64,000 bases of DNA, taken from positions 248,001 through 312,000 of the forward strand of contig CALSRX010000004.1 in NCBI GenBank assembly GCA_943788865.1, read 5' to 3'. A model generated the notes under the pieces. It did no database searches. It was not told where the DNA came from and saw only the letters and a list, made by a program, of their open reading frames with translations. Source of the DNA: an uncultured Polaribacter sp. GTDB taxonomy: Bacteria; Bacteroidota; Bacteroidia; Flavobacteriales; Flavobacteriaceae. Numbering within the stretch: the first letter of the stretch is position 1; each line of letters opens with the position of its first letter. Of the stretch, positions 37,703 through 47,000 are shown piece by piece. The position numbers and the translations under genes are program-made.

Positions 37703-37754
37703 TAAAAAATTGTTTTATTAAATAAAGAATATTTAAAAAAGAAATTTACCTTAT

Positions 37755-38792
37755 TTATTTCACTTCAAGGACATTAACCGTTAAGTTCGTATACTCTTCT
37801 CTTTTTCTGTAAATTTCGATTGCTGTAAAAAGGGCTTCTTTAAAAGAAGTATGATTTGCTTCGTTTTTTCCAGCAATTTCAAATGCAGTTCCATGATCTG
37901 GAGAAGTTCTTATTTTTGATAGCCCTGCGGTATAATTTACACCATTTCCAAAAGACAATGCTTTAAACGGCGCTAATCCTTGATCATGATACATTGCTAA
38001 AACTCCATCAAACTGTTTGTAGGTGTTCGATCCAAAAAAACCATCTGCAGCATAAGGACCAAAAACCAACTTACCGGTTTCCTTTATTTCGTTAACGGTT
38101 GGTCTAATAATTTCATCATCTTCTTTGCCAATAACACCTTTGTCTCCGCAATGTGGATTTAACCCGAGGATTGCAATTTTTGGTTTGCTAATTCCGAAAT
38201 CTTGTATCAGAGTAGTGTGCATAATTTCAACTTTCTTTTTAATCAATTCAGGAGTGATTGTTTCAGAAATTTTAGAAATAGGAATGTGACCTGTTATCAA
38301 ACCAACTCTTAAATTATCAGCAATTAAAATCATTAAACTTTCGCCTTCTAATTCATTTTCTAAGTATTCTGTATGTCCAGGAAAATTAAAATTTTCTGAT
38401 TGTATTGTGTCTTTATTTATAGGCGCAGTTAGTAAAACATCAATAGTGCTTTCTTTTAAGTTCTTAACTGCAGATGCTAAAGATTTAAAGGCATATTCAC
38501 CAGAAATTTTGGTAGCATTGCCAATTTCAAACTCAACGTCTTCTTTCCAAATGTTTAATAAATTTACTTTGTTATGCACCAATTGATCTATAGATGTAAT
38601 GCCGTGAATTTGCGCTTCTGAATTTAAAAGTTTTTTGTGATATGTAATACTTCTTGTAGAGCCAAAAATTACTGGAGTACAAAAATCTAACATCCTTTTG
38701 TCTTCAAAAGTTTTTAAAATGATTTCAATTCCGATTCCATTTAAATCTCCAATTGAGATTCCCACAACTATTTTTTCTAATTTATCCATCAT
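37755..38792 (-). CDS. pdxA: 4-hydroxythreonine-4-phosphate dehydrogenase
   Basis: An NAD-dependent enzyme of the DXP-dependent pyridoxal phosphate pathway. The 345-residue protein has GISIGDLNGIGIEI at the N-terminus, FPGHTEYLE, GLNPHCGDKGVIGKED and MYHDQGLAPFKALSF, with the metal-binding histidines in these motifs. Two consecutive ATG codons are possible starts. It is divergent from ribE with overlapping promoters. Confidence 0.94.
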   Translation of the reverse strand: MMDKLEKIVVGISIGDLNGIGIEIILKTFEDKRMLDFCTPVIFGSTRSITYHKKLLNSEAQIHGITSIDQLVHNKVNLLNIWKEDVEFEIGNATKISGEYAFKSLASAVKNLKESTIDVLLTAPINKDTIQSENFNFPGHTEYLENELEGESLMILIADNLRVGLITGHIPISKISETITPELIKKKVEIMHTTLIQDFGISKPKIAILGLNPHCGDKGVIGKEDDEIIRPTVNEIKETGKLVFGPYAADGFFGSNTYKQFDGVLAMYHDQGLAPFKALSFGNGVNYTAGLSKIRTSPDHGTAFEIAGKNEANHTSFKEALFTAIEIYRKREEYTNLTVNVLEVK

Positions 38793-38809
38793 TTATGATT
38801 CAATATTAT

Positions 38810-38832
38810 TAGTTTTGATTCATGCAAAAATA
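38810..38832. promoter_or_regulatory. Overlapping divergent promoters of ribE and pdxA
   Basis: TAGTTTTG on the + strand (38810-38817) points to ribE. Its mirror TATTTTTG on the minus strand (38825-38832) points to pdxA. Only seven bases separate them, so each transcript would begin inside or next to the other's -7 element. Confidence 0.5.
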
Positions 38833-38853
38833 ACTAAATAAAATTTAGAATCT

Positions 38854-39444
38854 ATGTTTACTGGAATTATTGAGAGCTTAGGAGAAGTAAGAAAAATAGT
38901 TAAAGAAAAAGACAATTTACACTTAACCGTTAAGAGCAGTTTTACAAACGAGTTGCAAGTAGATCAAAGTGTGGCTCATAATGGGGTTTGTTTAACCGTT
39001 GTTGATATACAAAATGATGAGTATACGGTTACGGCAATTAAAGAAACTATAGATAAAACTACTATAGGTAATTTAGGTATTGGAGAAAAAGTAAACCTTG
39101 AGCGAGCAATGAAACTTGGTGATCGATTAGACGGACATATAGTGCAGGGGCATATAGATGAAACAGGTGTTTGCTCTTCTATTATTGAACAAAACGGAAG
39201 CACCGTATTTACATTTACGTATGGTTCACAAAGCAATAACTTAACGATAGAAAAAGGATCAATAACAGTTAACGGAGTTAGCTTAACGGTTGTTAATTCT
39301 AAAGATTATGAATTTAGTGTTGCCATAATTCCATTTACCAAAGAACACACAACGTTTAATCAATTAAAAACAGGAAACAAAGTAAACTTAGAGTTTGATG
39401 TATTAGGAAAATATGTAGTAAAATTGAATGCGTTAAAAAACTAA
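38854..39444 (+). CDS. ribE: Riboflavin synthase alpha subunit
   Basis: Dismutates two lumazine molecules to give riboflavin. The 196-residue protein has two homologous lumazine-binding halves: MFTGIIESLGEV with VAHNGVCLTVVD, and DRLDGHIVQGHIDETG with SITVNGVSLTVVNS. No FMN riboswitch is visible and the leader is only about 30 bases. The gene overlaps the convergent PID-CTERM gene by four bases. Confidence 0.96.
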   Translation: MFTGIIESLGEVRKIVKEKDNLHLTVKSSFTNELQVDQSVAHNGVCLTVVDIQNDEYTVTAIKETIDKTTIGNLGIGEKVNLERAMKLGDRLDGHIVQGHIDETGVCSSIIEQNGSTVFTFTYGSQSNNLTIEKGSITVNGVSLTVVNSKDYEFSVAIIPFTKEHTTFNQLKTGNKVNLEFDVLGKYVVKLNALKN

Positions 39445-39629
39445 TTCTTCTTTAGTTTATAAATACCTAAAAAAAGTCCAGAAATTAAAAGGAACAAAAT
39501 TCCGCCATCAATTGGCAATCCTCCTGGTGGTGGTGGTGGTGGAAGAGGAGGTGGAACTACTTGTCCAAAAGAGAAAGTTGCACAAAAAAGCACAGCAATT
39601 AATAACAGTATTTTAGTTTTGTTTTTCAC
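39441..39629 (-). CDS. PID-CTERM micro-protein
   Basis: The 62-residue protein consists of a signal peptide (residues 1-23, ending FSFGQ), a proline run (VPPPLPPPPPP), and GGLPIDGGI followed by a hydrophobic segment and a KLKKN tail. The last part matches the PID-CTERM sorting signal, in which the PID triplet precedes a membrane segment and basic end. There is almost no mature domain between the two signals. Its role is unknown. Confidence 0.75.
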   Translation of the reverse strand: MKNKTKILLLIAVLFCATFSFGQVVPPPLPPPPPPGGLPIDGGILFLLISGLFLGIYKLKKN

Positions 39630-39719
39630 TCTTGAAACAAATTAAGTTTGTACTATTTGTAGTAATACAAATAACTACCACAAAGATAAGGATAAAATCT
39701 TAATTCTATTATAAAAAAG

Positions 39720-39793
39720 TGGACCCAGAAGGGCTCGAACCTTCGACCCCCTGATTATGAGTCAGGTGCTCTAACCAACTGAGCTATGGGTCC
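39720..39793 (-). tRNA. tRNA with CAT anticodon (Met or Ile2)
   Basis: A 74-nt cloverleaf on the minus strand. GGACCCA pairs with TGGGTCC, the D arm is AGCTCAGTTGGTTAGAGC and the anticodon loop is CTCATAA. It lacks the initiator features (mismatched first pair, GGG/CCC anticodon stem). Elongator Met and Ile2 cannot be separated with confidence by eye. Confidence 0.9.
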
Positions 39794-39806
39794 CACTAAA
39801 GTTTGG

Positions 39807-39814
39807 CAAAACTA
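39807..39814 (-). promoter_or_regulatory. -7 element of the CAT tRNA promoter
   Basis: TAGTTTTG on the minus strand lies 13 bases before the tRNA 5' end and matches TAnnTTTG. Confidence 0.5.
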
Positions 39815-39855
39815 CTATCTTTTTTGAATTACACCAAACTAAAAATATATTTTCT

Positions 39856-40827
39856 TTACACGTTACGTGTCATTAAAGCTTTACCAAACTGCAACAATCC
39901 ATTTTTCGCTGTATCAGAAATGTTTATGCTTTCTAAAACTGAAAATGCTTTTTGACTATAATCGTTTATTTGGTCTTTTATAAAAATAGGGATTTGATAT
40001 TTATTAAAAACCTCTTTAACCTGCGTTATTTTTTTATCATTGTCTTCTAACTTATATTCATAGAGATTGCTTAACAACGTTTTATCTTCTGGAGACGCTA
40101 ATTCTAATGCTTTTAAAAACAAGTACGTTTTTTTGTTTTCAATAATATCTCCGCCAACTTGTTTTCCAAAAGTTTCAGGGTTTCCGAAGGTGTCTAAATA
40201 ATCATCTTGTAATTGAAATGCAATTCCTAAGTTCAATCCAAACTCGTATAAAATAGCAGCGTCTTTTTCACTAGATTCAGCTACAATTGCTCCCATTTTT
40301 AATGCAGCTCCAATTAAAACAGATGTTTTAAGAGAAATCATTTTAATATATTCTTCAATAGAAACGTCATTTCTTGTTTCAAAATCAACATCTAGCTGTT
40401 GTCCGTCACAAACTTCAATAGCCGTTTTACTAAATAATTTGGCAAGTTTTTGAAAAATGATAGGCGGATAATTCTCAAAATACTGATAGGCTAAAATTAA
40501 CATCGCATCACCAGATAATATTCCAGAATTAATGTTCCACTTTTCATTTACAGTTTGTTGACCTCTTCTCAGTGGGGCATCATCCATGATATCATCATGA
40601 ACCAGTGTGAAATTATGAAACATTTCAATTGCATAAGAAGCCGGAAGCGCTTTTTTATAATCAGAAGAAAATAAACTTGCCGCCATTAAAGTTAAAACAG
40701 GGCGAATTTTTTTTCCTCCTAAGCTTAATATGTAGCGTATAGGTTCGTAGAGATTATTAGGCTCTTTTGTTAGGTTTTGTTCCTCTTTATAGGATAAAAA
40801 TTCTTGTTTAAATTTTGATAAATCCAA
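39856..40827 (-). CDS. Trans-polyprenyl diphosphate synthase
   Basis: A head-to-tail prenyl chain synthase (geranylgeranyl/farnesyl type) for isoprenoids. It has the first Asp-rich motif LVHDDIMDDAPLRRG, the second FQLQDDYLDTFG, and GGKKIRPVL near the N-terminus. I place the start at the TTG at 40827 (then DLSKFKQEF), giving 323 residues. The longer TTG start at 40857 would overlap the -7 element TACATTTG. Chain length cannot be assigned by eye. Confidence 0.9.
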   Translation of the reverse strand: MDLSKFKQEFLSYKEEQNLTKEPNNLYEPIRYILSLGGKKIRPVLTLMAASLFSSDYKKALPASYAIEMFHNFTLVHDDIMDDAPLRRGQQTVNEKWNINSGILSGDAMLILAYQYFENYPPIIFQKLAKLFSKTAIEVCDGQQLDVDFETRNDVSIEEYIKMISLKTSVLIGAALKMGAIVAESSEKDAAILYEFGLNLGIAFQLQDDYLDTFGNPETFGKQVGGDIIENKKTYLFLKALELASPEDKTLLSNLYEYKLEDNDKKITQVKEVFNKYQIPIFIKDQINDYSQKAFSVLESINISDTAKNGLLQFGKALMTRNV

Positions 40828-40845
40828 AGTGATAATTTTAAAGAG

Positions 40846-40853
40846 CAAATGTA
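40846..40853 (-). promoter_or_regulatory. -7 element of the polyprenyl synthase promoter
   Basis: TACATTTG on the minus strand matches TAnnTTTG and lies 18 bases upstream of the TTG start at 40827. Confidence 0.55.
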
Positions 40854-40936
40854 ACAAAGATTTTGCATTCTCTACTCCAATGTTAAATAATTGTAAAAAC
40901 TTTGGAAACTTTTATTGTTTTTAAAGTTTCCTGTTG

Positions 40937-40944
40937 TATATTTG
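40937..40944 (+). promoter_or_regulatory. -7 element of the TetR-efflux operon promoter
   Basis: TATATTTG matches TAnnTTTG and lies nine bases before the ATG at 40954. The leader would be only a few bases long. Confidence 0.6.
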
Positions 40945-40953
40945 CCCCCTATT

Positions 40954-41574
40954 ATGAAAGATAAAATATTACATAAATCAGTTGAAATGTTTTTAACCCT
41001 AGGGTTTAAAAGTGTTACAATGGATGATATTGCAAATGAATTAGGTGTTTCTAAAAAAACAATTTACACTCATTTTAGTAATAAAACAGATTTGGTAAAA
41101 GAAGTCACTGATTCTGTTTTTGAAAATATTTGCACCGGAATTAATATCATTTGTAGCAGAGAAGACAATCCAATTGATGAGCTCTATGAAATAAAATGTT
41201 TTTCTATGGAGTACTTAAAAGACGAAAAAGCATCTCCACAGTATCAATTGCAAAAGTATTATCCTAAAATATACGCAACTATAAAAAGCAAACAATTTGA
41301 CATTATGCAAGACTGCGTTATTCAGAATTTAAAACGTGGAGTAGCTTTAGGTTTTTATAGAGACACAATTAATTTGGATTTTATCTCAAGAATTTATTTT
41401 CATGGCATTGTTGGATTAAAAGACGTAGAGTTATTTCCGTTAAAACAATTTTCTATGAATAAAATTTTGAATTTCTACTTAGAATATCACTTAAGAGGGA
41501 TTTGTACAGAAAAAGGAATTATGAAGTTAAATGAAATTATAACGAACAATCAATCAAAAAAAAATGCAAAATAA
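40954..41574 (+). CDS. TetR/AcrR family regulator of the efflux operon
   Basis: The 206-residue protein has an N-terminal TetR helix-turn-helix (SVTMDDIANELGVSKKTIYTH with HFSNKTDLVKEV following, cited in parts) and a helical ligand domain. I start it at the ATG at 40954 (MKDKILHKSVEMF), since the TTG 39 bases upstream precedes the promoter. It overlaps the next gene (TolC) by 11 bases and leads an RND pump operon, so it probably represses its own operon in the absence of a pump substrate. Confidence 0.92.
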   Translation: MKDKILHKSVEMFLTLGFKSVTMDDIANELGVSKKTIYTHFSNKTDLVKEVTDSVFENICTGINIICSREDNPIDELYEIKCFSMEYLKDEKASPQYQLQKYYPKIYATIKSKQFDIMQDCVIQNLKRGVALGFYRDTINLDFISRIYFHGIVGLKDVELFPLKQFSMNKILNFYLEYHLRGICTEKGIMKLNEIITNNQSKKNAK

Positions 41575-42907
41575 ATTAATACTAATTTTTAGTTTATGTT
41601 TTATCGGACTTGGTTTTTCACAAGAAAAAACGAAAGAGTTTTCTTTAAAAGAAGCCATAGATTTTGCCATAAAAAATAACTATAACGCAAAAACTGCAAA
41701 TAACAATGTGCTAGCTGCAAAAGAAAAGCAATGGGAAACTACAACCATTGGTTTGCCAAAAATTAGCGCAAAAGTAGATTACCAAAAATGGTTAAAACAA
41801 CAAATATCATTATTGCCAGCAGAAATCACGGGTGGCCCAGCAGGAACCTTTATTCCTGTTACTTTTGGAACAAAGCAAAATGTAAATGCGGCAATTACCT
41901 TAAATCAATTAATTTTTGATGGATCTTATATTGTTGGATTACAATCTGCAAAAACATATTTAAACATTTCTAAACAAGCAAAAGAAAAAACAGAATTAAG
42001 TATTAGAGAAGCGGTTATAAATGCCTACGGAAATGTATTGATAGCAGAAAAAAGTATTGAAATTCTTAAAAGTAATTTAAAGATCTTAGAAAAAACACTA
42101 TCAGATACTGAGAAAATTTATAAGAACGGTTTAACTGAAGAAGAAGATGTTGAGCAATTAAAAATTACTTTAACAACTGTAAAAAGTCAATTAAACAAAA
42201 CCATAAGATTAAGAGATATAGGGTATAAAATGCTAAATATTTCTATGGGGAATTTAATCGATGAAAAAATTGCTCTAAAAGATAATTTAGATTCGCTAAT
42301 ATTCGAAAATATTGACTTAAGTCTTTTGGCTAAAACATTTAATGTATCAAATCATATAGATTATAAAATTGCAGAAAACAATAAAGAAGGAAATAGATTA
42401 TTGGTTCTTCTAGAAAAATCTAAAGCACTGCCTTCTTTAAGAGCATTTGTTAATTATGGTTATGCAGGAAATGCAAATTCATTCGACTTTTTTAGAAGCG
42501 ATCAAACGTGGTACAATTCCTCTTTATTAGGTGTTAGTTTAGACATTCCAATTTTTAGTAGCTTTGATAGAAGAGCAAAAACAAGACAAGCGAAATTTGA
42601 GTATGATAATGCAGAGATTCAATTGTTAGAAATTAGAGAACAATTAAACTTAAAAGCTGCTGCTGCAAAAAGCGATTATAAGTTTAGTATTGAACAATAT
42701 CAATCTGCAAAACAAAATTTAGAATTAGCTCAACGAATAGAAAAAAAGCAACAAATAAAATTCTTTGAAGGTGTATCAACAAGTTTTGAATTGTCTCAAG
42801 CTCAAAACCAATTATACACACAACAACAAAATTATATTCAATCAATGCTAGATGTAATCGCCAAAAAAGCGGCATTAGAAAACGCATTAAACATCCCATT
42901 AAAATAA
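41564..42907 (+). CDS. TolC family outer-membrane channel of the RND pump
   Basis: The 447-residue protein has a signal peptide (ending GLGFSQ) and two TolC repeats, with SLKEAIDFAIKNNYNAKTA at the start and FEGVSTSFELSQAQNQLY near the end. It should be the outer-membrane duct for the adaptor and permease encoded next. It begins inside the TetR gene and ends ten bases before the adaptor. Confidence 0.92.
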   Translation: MQNKLILIFSLCFIGLGFSQEKTKEFSLKEAIDFAIKNNYNAKTANNNVLAAKEKQWETTTIGLPKISAKVDYQKWLKQQISLLPAEITGGPAGTFIPVTFGTKQNVNAAITLNQLIFDGSYIVGLQSAKTYLNISKQAKEKTELSIREAVINAYGNVLIAEKSIEILKSNLKILEKTLSDTEKIYKNGLTEEEDVEQLKITLTTVKSQLNKTIRLRDIGYKMLNISMGNLIDEKIALKDNLDSLIFENIDLSLLAKTFNVSNHIDYKIAENNKEGNRLLVLLEKSKALPSLRAFVNYGYAGNANSFDFFRSDQTWYNSSLLGVSLDIPIFSSFDRRAKTRQAKFEYDNAEIQLLEIREQLNLKAAAAKSDYKFSIEQYQSAKQNLELAQRIEKKQQIKFFEGVSTSFELSQAQNQLYTQQQNYIQSMLDVIAKKAALENALNIPLK

Positions 42908-42917
42908 CCAATCAGGC

Positions 42918-44090
42918 ATGAAAACAATTTATACAGTAGTAATAGCAAGCATTCTTTTAATCTCTTGTGGAGAAAAAAAGGGACAAACAATTGAAGAAAT
43001 TATTGCTACAAACGATATTTCTAAAATCAAAGAAAAAAAAGTAGAAATAGAAGCAGTTCAGCAAGGGTATTCTGATCAATTAAAAATGCTTAACGAAAAA
43101 ATTGACGCTTTAGATACCAATAAAAAAGTACCATTAATAACTACTTTTAAAGCTAAAGAAGAAGTTTTTACGCATTATTTAGAATTGCAAGGAAATGTAG
43201 AAACTAAGCAAAATTTGTTGATTTATCCAGAAATGCCAGGCATCCTAGAAAATGTTTATGTAAAGGAAGGTCAATCTGTGAAAAAAGGAGCCATTTTAGC
43301 AAAAATAAACGATGGGGGTATGAGTCAACAATTATCTCAATTAGAAACTCAAGTAGAATTAGCAAAAACAGTTTATGAGCGTCAAAAAAGATTGTGGGAT
43401 CAAAAAATTGGTTCAGAAATGCAATATTTACAATCAAAAACCAACTACTTTGCGCAACAGAAATCGGTAGAGCAATTAAAATCTCAAATTGAAAAAACAA
43501 CAATTATTGCCCCTTTTGATGGAGTTATAGATGCAGTTATTAAAGAGAAAGGATCTGTTATAGCACCTGGGCCAGGAGCAGAAATTTTTAGAATAATCAA
43601 TTTGAACAATATGTATATTTCTACTGAGGTTCCAGAGAGGTACATTGTATGTGTTACAAAAGGCAAAAAAGTAAAAGTAGAATTTCCAGTATTAGGAGAA
43701 ACTTTAGTAAGCTCTGTTAGACAAGTTGGTAGTTTTATCAATCCAAACAATAGATCTTTTAAAATAGAAGTTCCTGTTACGAATAAAAACGGAAATGTTA
43801 AACCAAACTTAACGGCTAAACTTCAAATAAACGATTACACAAATACCAAAGCAATTTTAATTCCGCAAAGTATTATTTCAGAAAATGCACAAGGAGATCA
43901 ATTTATTTATGTTGTAATAAACAAAGACGCAAATAATGAAGCTGTTGCTAAAAAAGTAATTATTAAGACGGGTAAAACGCAAGGAGATATTATTGAAGTT
44001 ATAGCAAACTTAGAGCCTGGTACAGAGGTTGTTAAAGAAGGAGCTCGTAGTGTAAACAACGGTCAAACCGTAAAAGTTATCAATCAATAA
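42918..44090 (+). CDS. RND efflux periplasmic adaptor (membrane fusion protein)
   Basis: The 390-residue lipoprotein has a lipobox (LLISC, Cys at about residue 17). A coiled-coil precedes the first half-motif of the lipoyl domain (GILENVYVKEGQSVKKG), followed by a helical hairpin (about 125-195), the second half-motif IIAPFDGVIDAVIKEKGS, and a beta-barrel. It links the RND permease to TolC. It lies between the two in a four-gene operon. Confidence 0.94.
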   Translation: MKTIYTVVIASILLISCGEKKGQTIEEIIATNDISKIKEKKVEIEAVQQGYSDQLKMLNEKIDALDTNKKVPLITTFKAKEEVFTHYLELQGNVETKQNLLIYPEMPGILENVYVKEGQSVKKGAILAKINDGGMSQQLSQLETQVELAKTVYERQKRLWDQKIGSEMQYLQSKTNYFAQQKSVEQLKSQIEKTTIIAPFDGVIDAVIKEKGSVIAPGPGAEIFRIINLNNMYISTEVPERYIVCVTKGKKVKVEFPVLGETLVSSVRQVGSFINPNNRSFKIEVPVTNKNGNVKPNLTAKLQINDYTNTKAILIPQSIISENAQGDQFIYVVINKDANNEAVAKKVIIKTGKTQGDIIEVIANLEPGTEVVKEGARSVNNGQTVKVINQ

Positions 44091-44097
44091 ATCATTT

Positions 44098-47000
44098 ATG
44101 ATGACAAAACAAAAAAAACAAGTAGATAAAGAGTTTAAATTATCGTCTTGGGCAATTCATAATAAAACAACCATTTATGTTATAATGGCTGTGATTTTTT
44201 TCTATGGAGTTTCTGCCTATTTTTCAATGGCTAGAGAGAGTTTTCCAGAAGTAAAAGAAACCAAGATTTATGTTAGTACCGTTTTTCCTGGAAACACTGC
44301 TGAAGATATAGAAAAGCTCATTACAGACCCGTTAGAAGATAAATTAAAAACGGTGAGTAATGTTGTAGAAGTTACATCAACATCACAAGAAGATTATTCT
44401 ATGGTGGTAGTAGAGTTTGATGAAAATATTACGGTAGACCAAGCCAAGCAAAAAGTAAAAGACGAGATTGCCACAGAAACATCTAGTGAAGATTGGCCAA
44501 CTTTTAACGGAGCTAAAATAGAACCCAATGTTTTTGAATTGAGCATGTCAGAAGAAATGCCAATTTTAAATATTAATATTTTTGGTGATTATCCTGTATA
44601 TAAACTAAAAGAGTTTGCAGAATATCTACAAGATGAAATTGAAGATTTAGCTGAAATTAAAAAAGCAGATATACGTGGAGCACAAGATAAAGAGGTAGAG
44701 GTTGCAGTAGATGTTTATAAAATGATGGCTTCAAAAGTCAGTTTTAACGACATTACCAGTGCAATAAGTAATGGAAATGTAACCATGTCTGCAGGTAATT
44801 TTATTACAAGTGGTCAACGAAGAACGATTCGAATTATTGGAGAAATAGAGCAGCCATCAGATTTAGGGAACTTTGTAATTAAATCTGAGTTTAACAATCC
44901 AATTTACTTAAAAGATGTAGCGACCATTTCATTTAAAGATAAAGAGAAAACTACCTATGCTAGAGAAAAAGGAGCTGATGTAGTGATGTTAGATGTTAAA
45001 AAACGTGCAGGTAAAAACATGGTTGCTGCTGCAGAACAAATTAGAGTAATTGTAGACAATGCGATTGCAAACCATTTTCCAAAAGATTTGAAAATTACCA
45101 TTACCAATGATCAATCTTCAAAAACCATTGGTCAAGTTGACGATTTGGTAAACAACATTATTTTCGGAGTTATTTTAGTGGTAACCGTTTTAATGTTCTT
45201 CTTAGGATTTAAAAACGCCGTATTTGTCGGATTTGCAATTCCAATGTCCATGTTTATGTCATTAATGATACTAAACATGTTAGGGTATACCATGAATACC
45301 ATGATTCTTTTCGGATTAATTATGGGGCTCGGTATGTTGGTTGATAACGGAATTGTTGTTGTCGAAAACGTGTATCGATTAATGGATCAAGAAGGCATGA
45401 GTAGAGTAGAAGCAGCTAAAAAAGGGATTGGTGAAATTGCATTTCCTATTATCATTTCTACAGCTACAACAGTTGCAGCATTTATTCCGTTAGGTTTATG
45501 GCCTGGTATTATGGGAGATTTTATGATTCTATTGCCCATTACTTTATCAACCGTTTTAGGGTCTTCTTTATTTGTTGCCATTTTCTTTAACTCAGTATTG
45601 GTCTCACAATTTATGAGTGTAGAAGATAAAGACATGCCACTCAAAAGAATTGTGATCATGTCTAGTGTAATGGTAGGTTTAGGGATCTTGGTATTATTAA
45701 CAGGCGGGGCATATCGATCTTTAGGAACGTTGATGATTTTTACCACAATTTTGTTATGGATATACAGATTGTTCTTAAGACGTTGGGCAAATTCTTTTCA
45801 AAACAATGTGTTGCCAAAATTAGAATCTTGGTACGAAAGAAGGTTAAAAAGTGCATTGACAGGTAAAACTCCTTATGGATTAATTGTTGGGACTTTTGGA
45901 TTGTTAATAGCAGCTTTTATGATGTTTGGCTGGTCTTTAGGGACTCAAAGAACTAAAGTAGAATTTTTTCCAGACAATAAACCAAATCAGATTATTGTCT
46001 ATATCGAATATCCTGAAGGGACAGATATTGAAAAAACCAACTCAATCACAAAATTGATTGAAGAAAAAGTAACAGGAGTATTGTATAGTGATACCTATAT
46101 GGACGGAGATTATAACTTTATGATAGAAAGTGTGGTTTCTCAAGTTGGGGAAGGAGCAGGAAATCCGCAAGCAGATATGGGATCTGCAGCAGAAATGCCG
46201 CATAAAGGAAAAATTACCGCTTCTATGAGAGAGTATAAATTTAGAAGAGGTTTAGACAGTGAATTATTGCGTCAAAAAGTACAGACGGCCTTGGTTGGAA
46301 TATATCCAGGAGTATTGATATCTGTAGAAAAAGACGCTAATGGTCCACCAGTTGGATCACCAATTAACATAGAAATTGAAGGAGATGATTATGCAGAGTT
46401 AATTCATACAGCGCAAAGAATGCGAGATTTCATCAACACAAAAAGTATTTCTGGAATTGATGAATTAAAGATCGATGTTAACAGAGATAAGCCAGGAATG
46501 CAAGTATTGGTTGATAGAAAAAAAGCAGGTGAATTAGGTGTAACTACGGGGCAAGTAGGACAACAATTAAGAGCATCCATTTTTGGAAATAAAGCTGGTA
46601 TTTATAAAGAAAATGGTGAAGATTACGATATCTATGTTCGTTTTAACAAAGAAGATAGATACAATAAAAGTGCTGTTTTTAATCAGAATATTACTTTTAG
46701 AGACATGGCTTCTGGTAAGGTAAAGGAAATTCCGGTGTCTGCTGTTGCTACGCAAAAAAACAACTCAGGTTTTAGCGCCATCAAGCACAAATCGGTAAAA
46801 AGAGTGGTAACGGTGTATTCTGCTTTAGCACCTGGAGAAACTGATGCAAGTGCGGTGGTTCGTAAAATTCAAGAAGAAATGAAGAGTTTTAAAGATTTGC
46901 CTAAAGGAATTAAGATTGATTATACAGGGCAAATTGAAGAGCAAAACAAGCAAATGAACTTTTTAGTTGGTGCCTTCTTTACTGGATTAGCATTGATTTT

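Noticed and set aside
38832..38854. FMN riboswitch before ribE
   Set aside because: The predicted leader is only about 30 bases, too short for an FMN aptamer, and no conserved aptamer pieces are seen.
45387..45746. 119-codon open frame on the minus strand within the RND permease
   Set aside because: The forward strand has clear AcrB motifs here and the reverse frame has no recognisable protein features.
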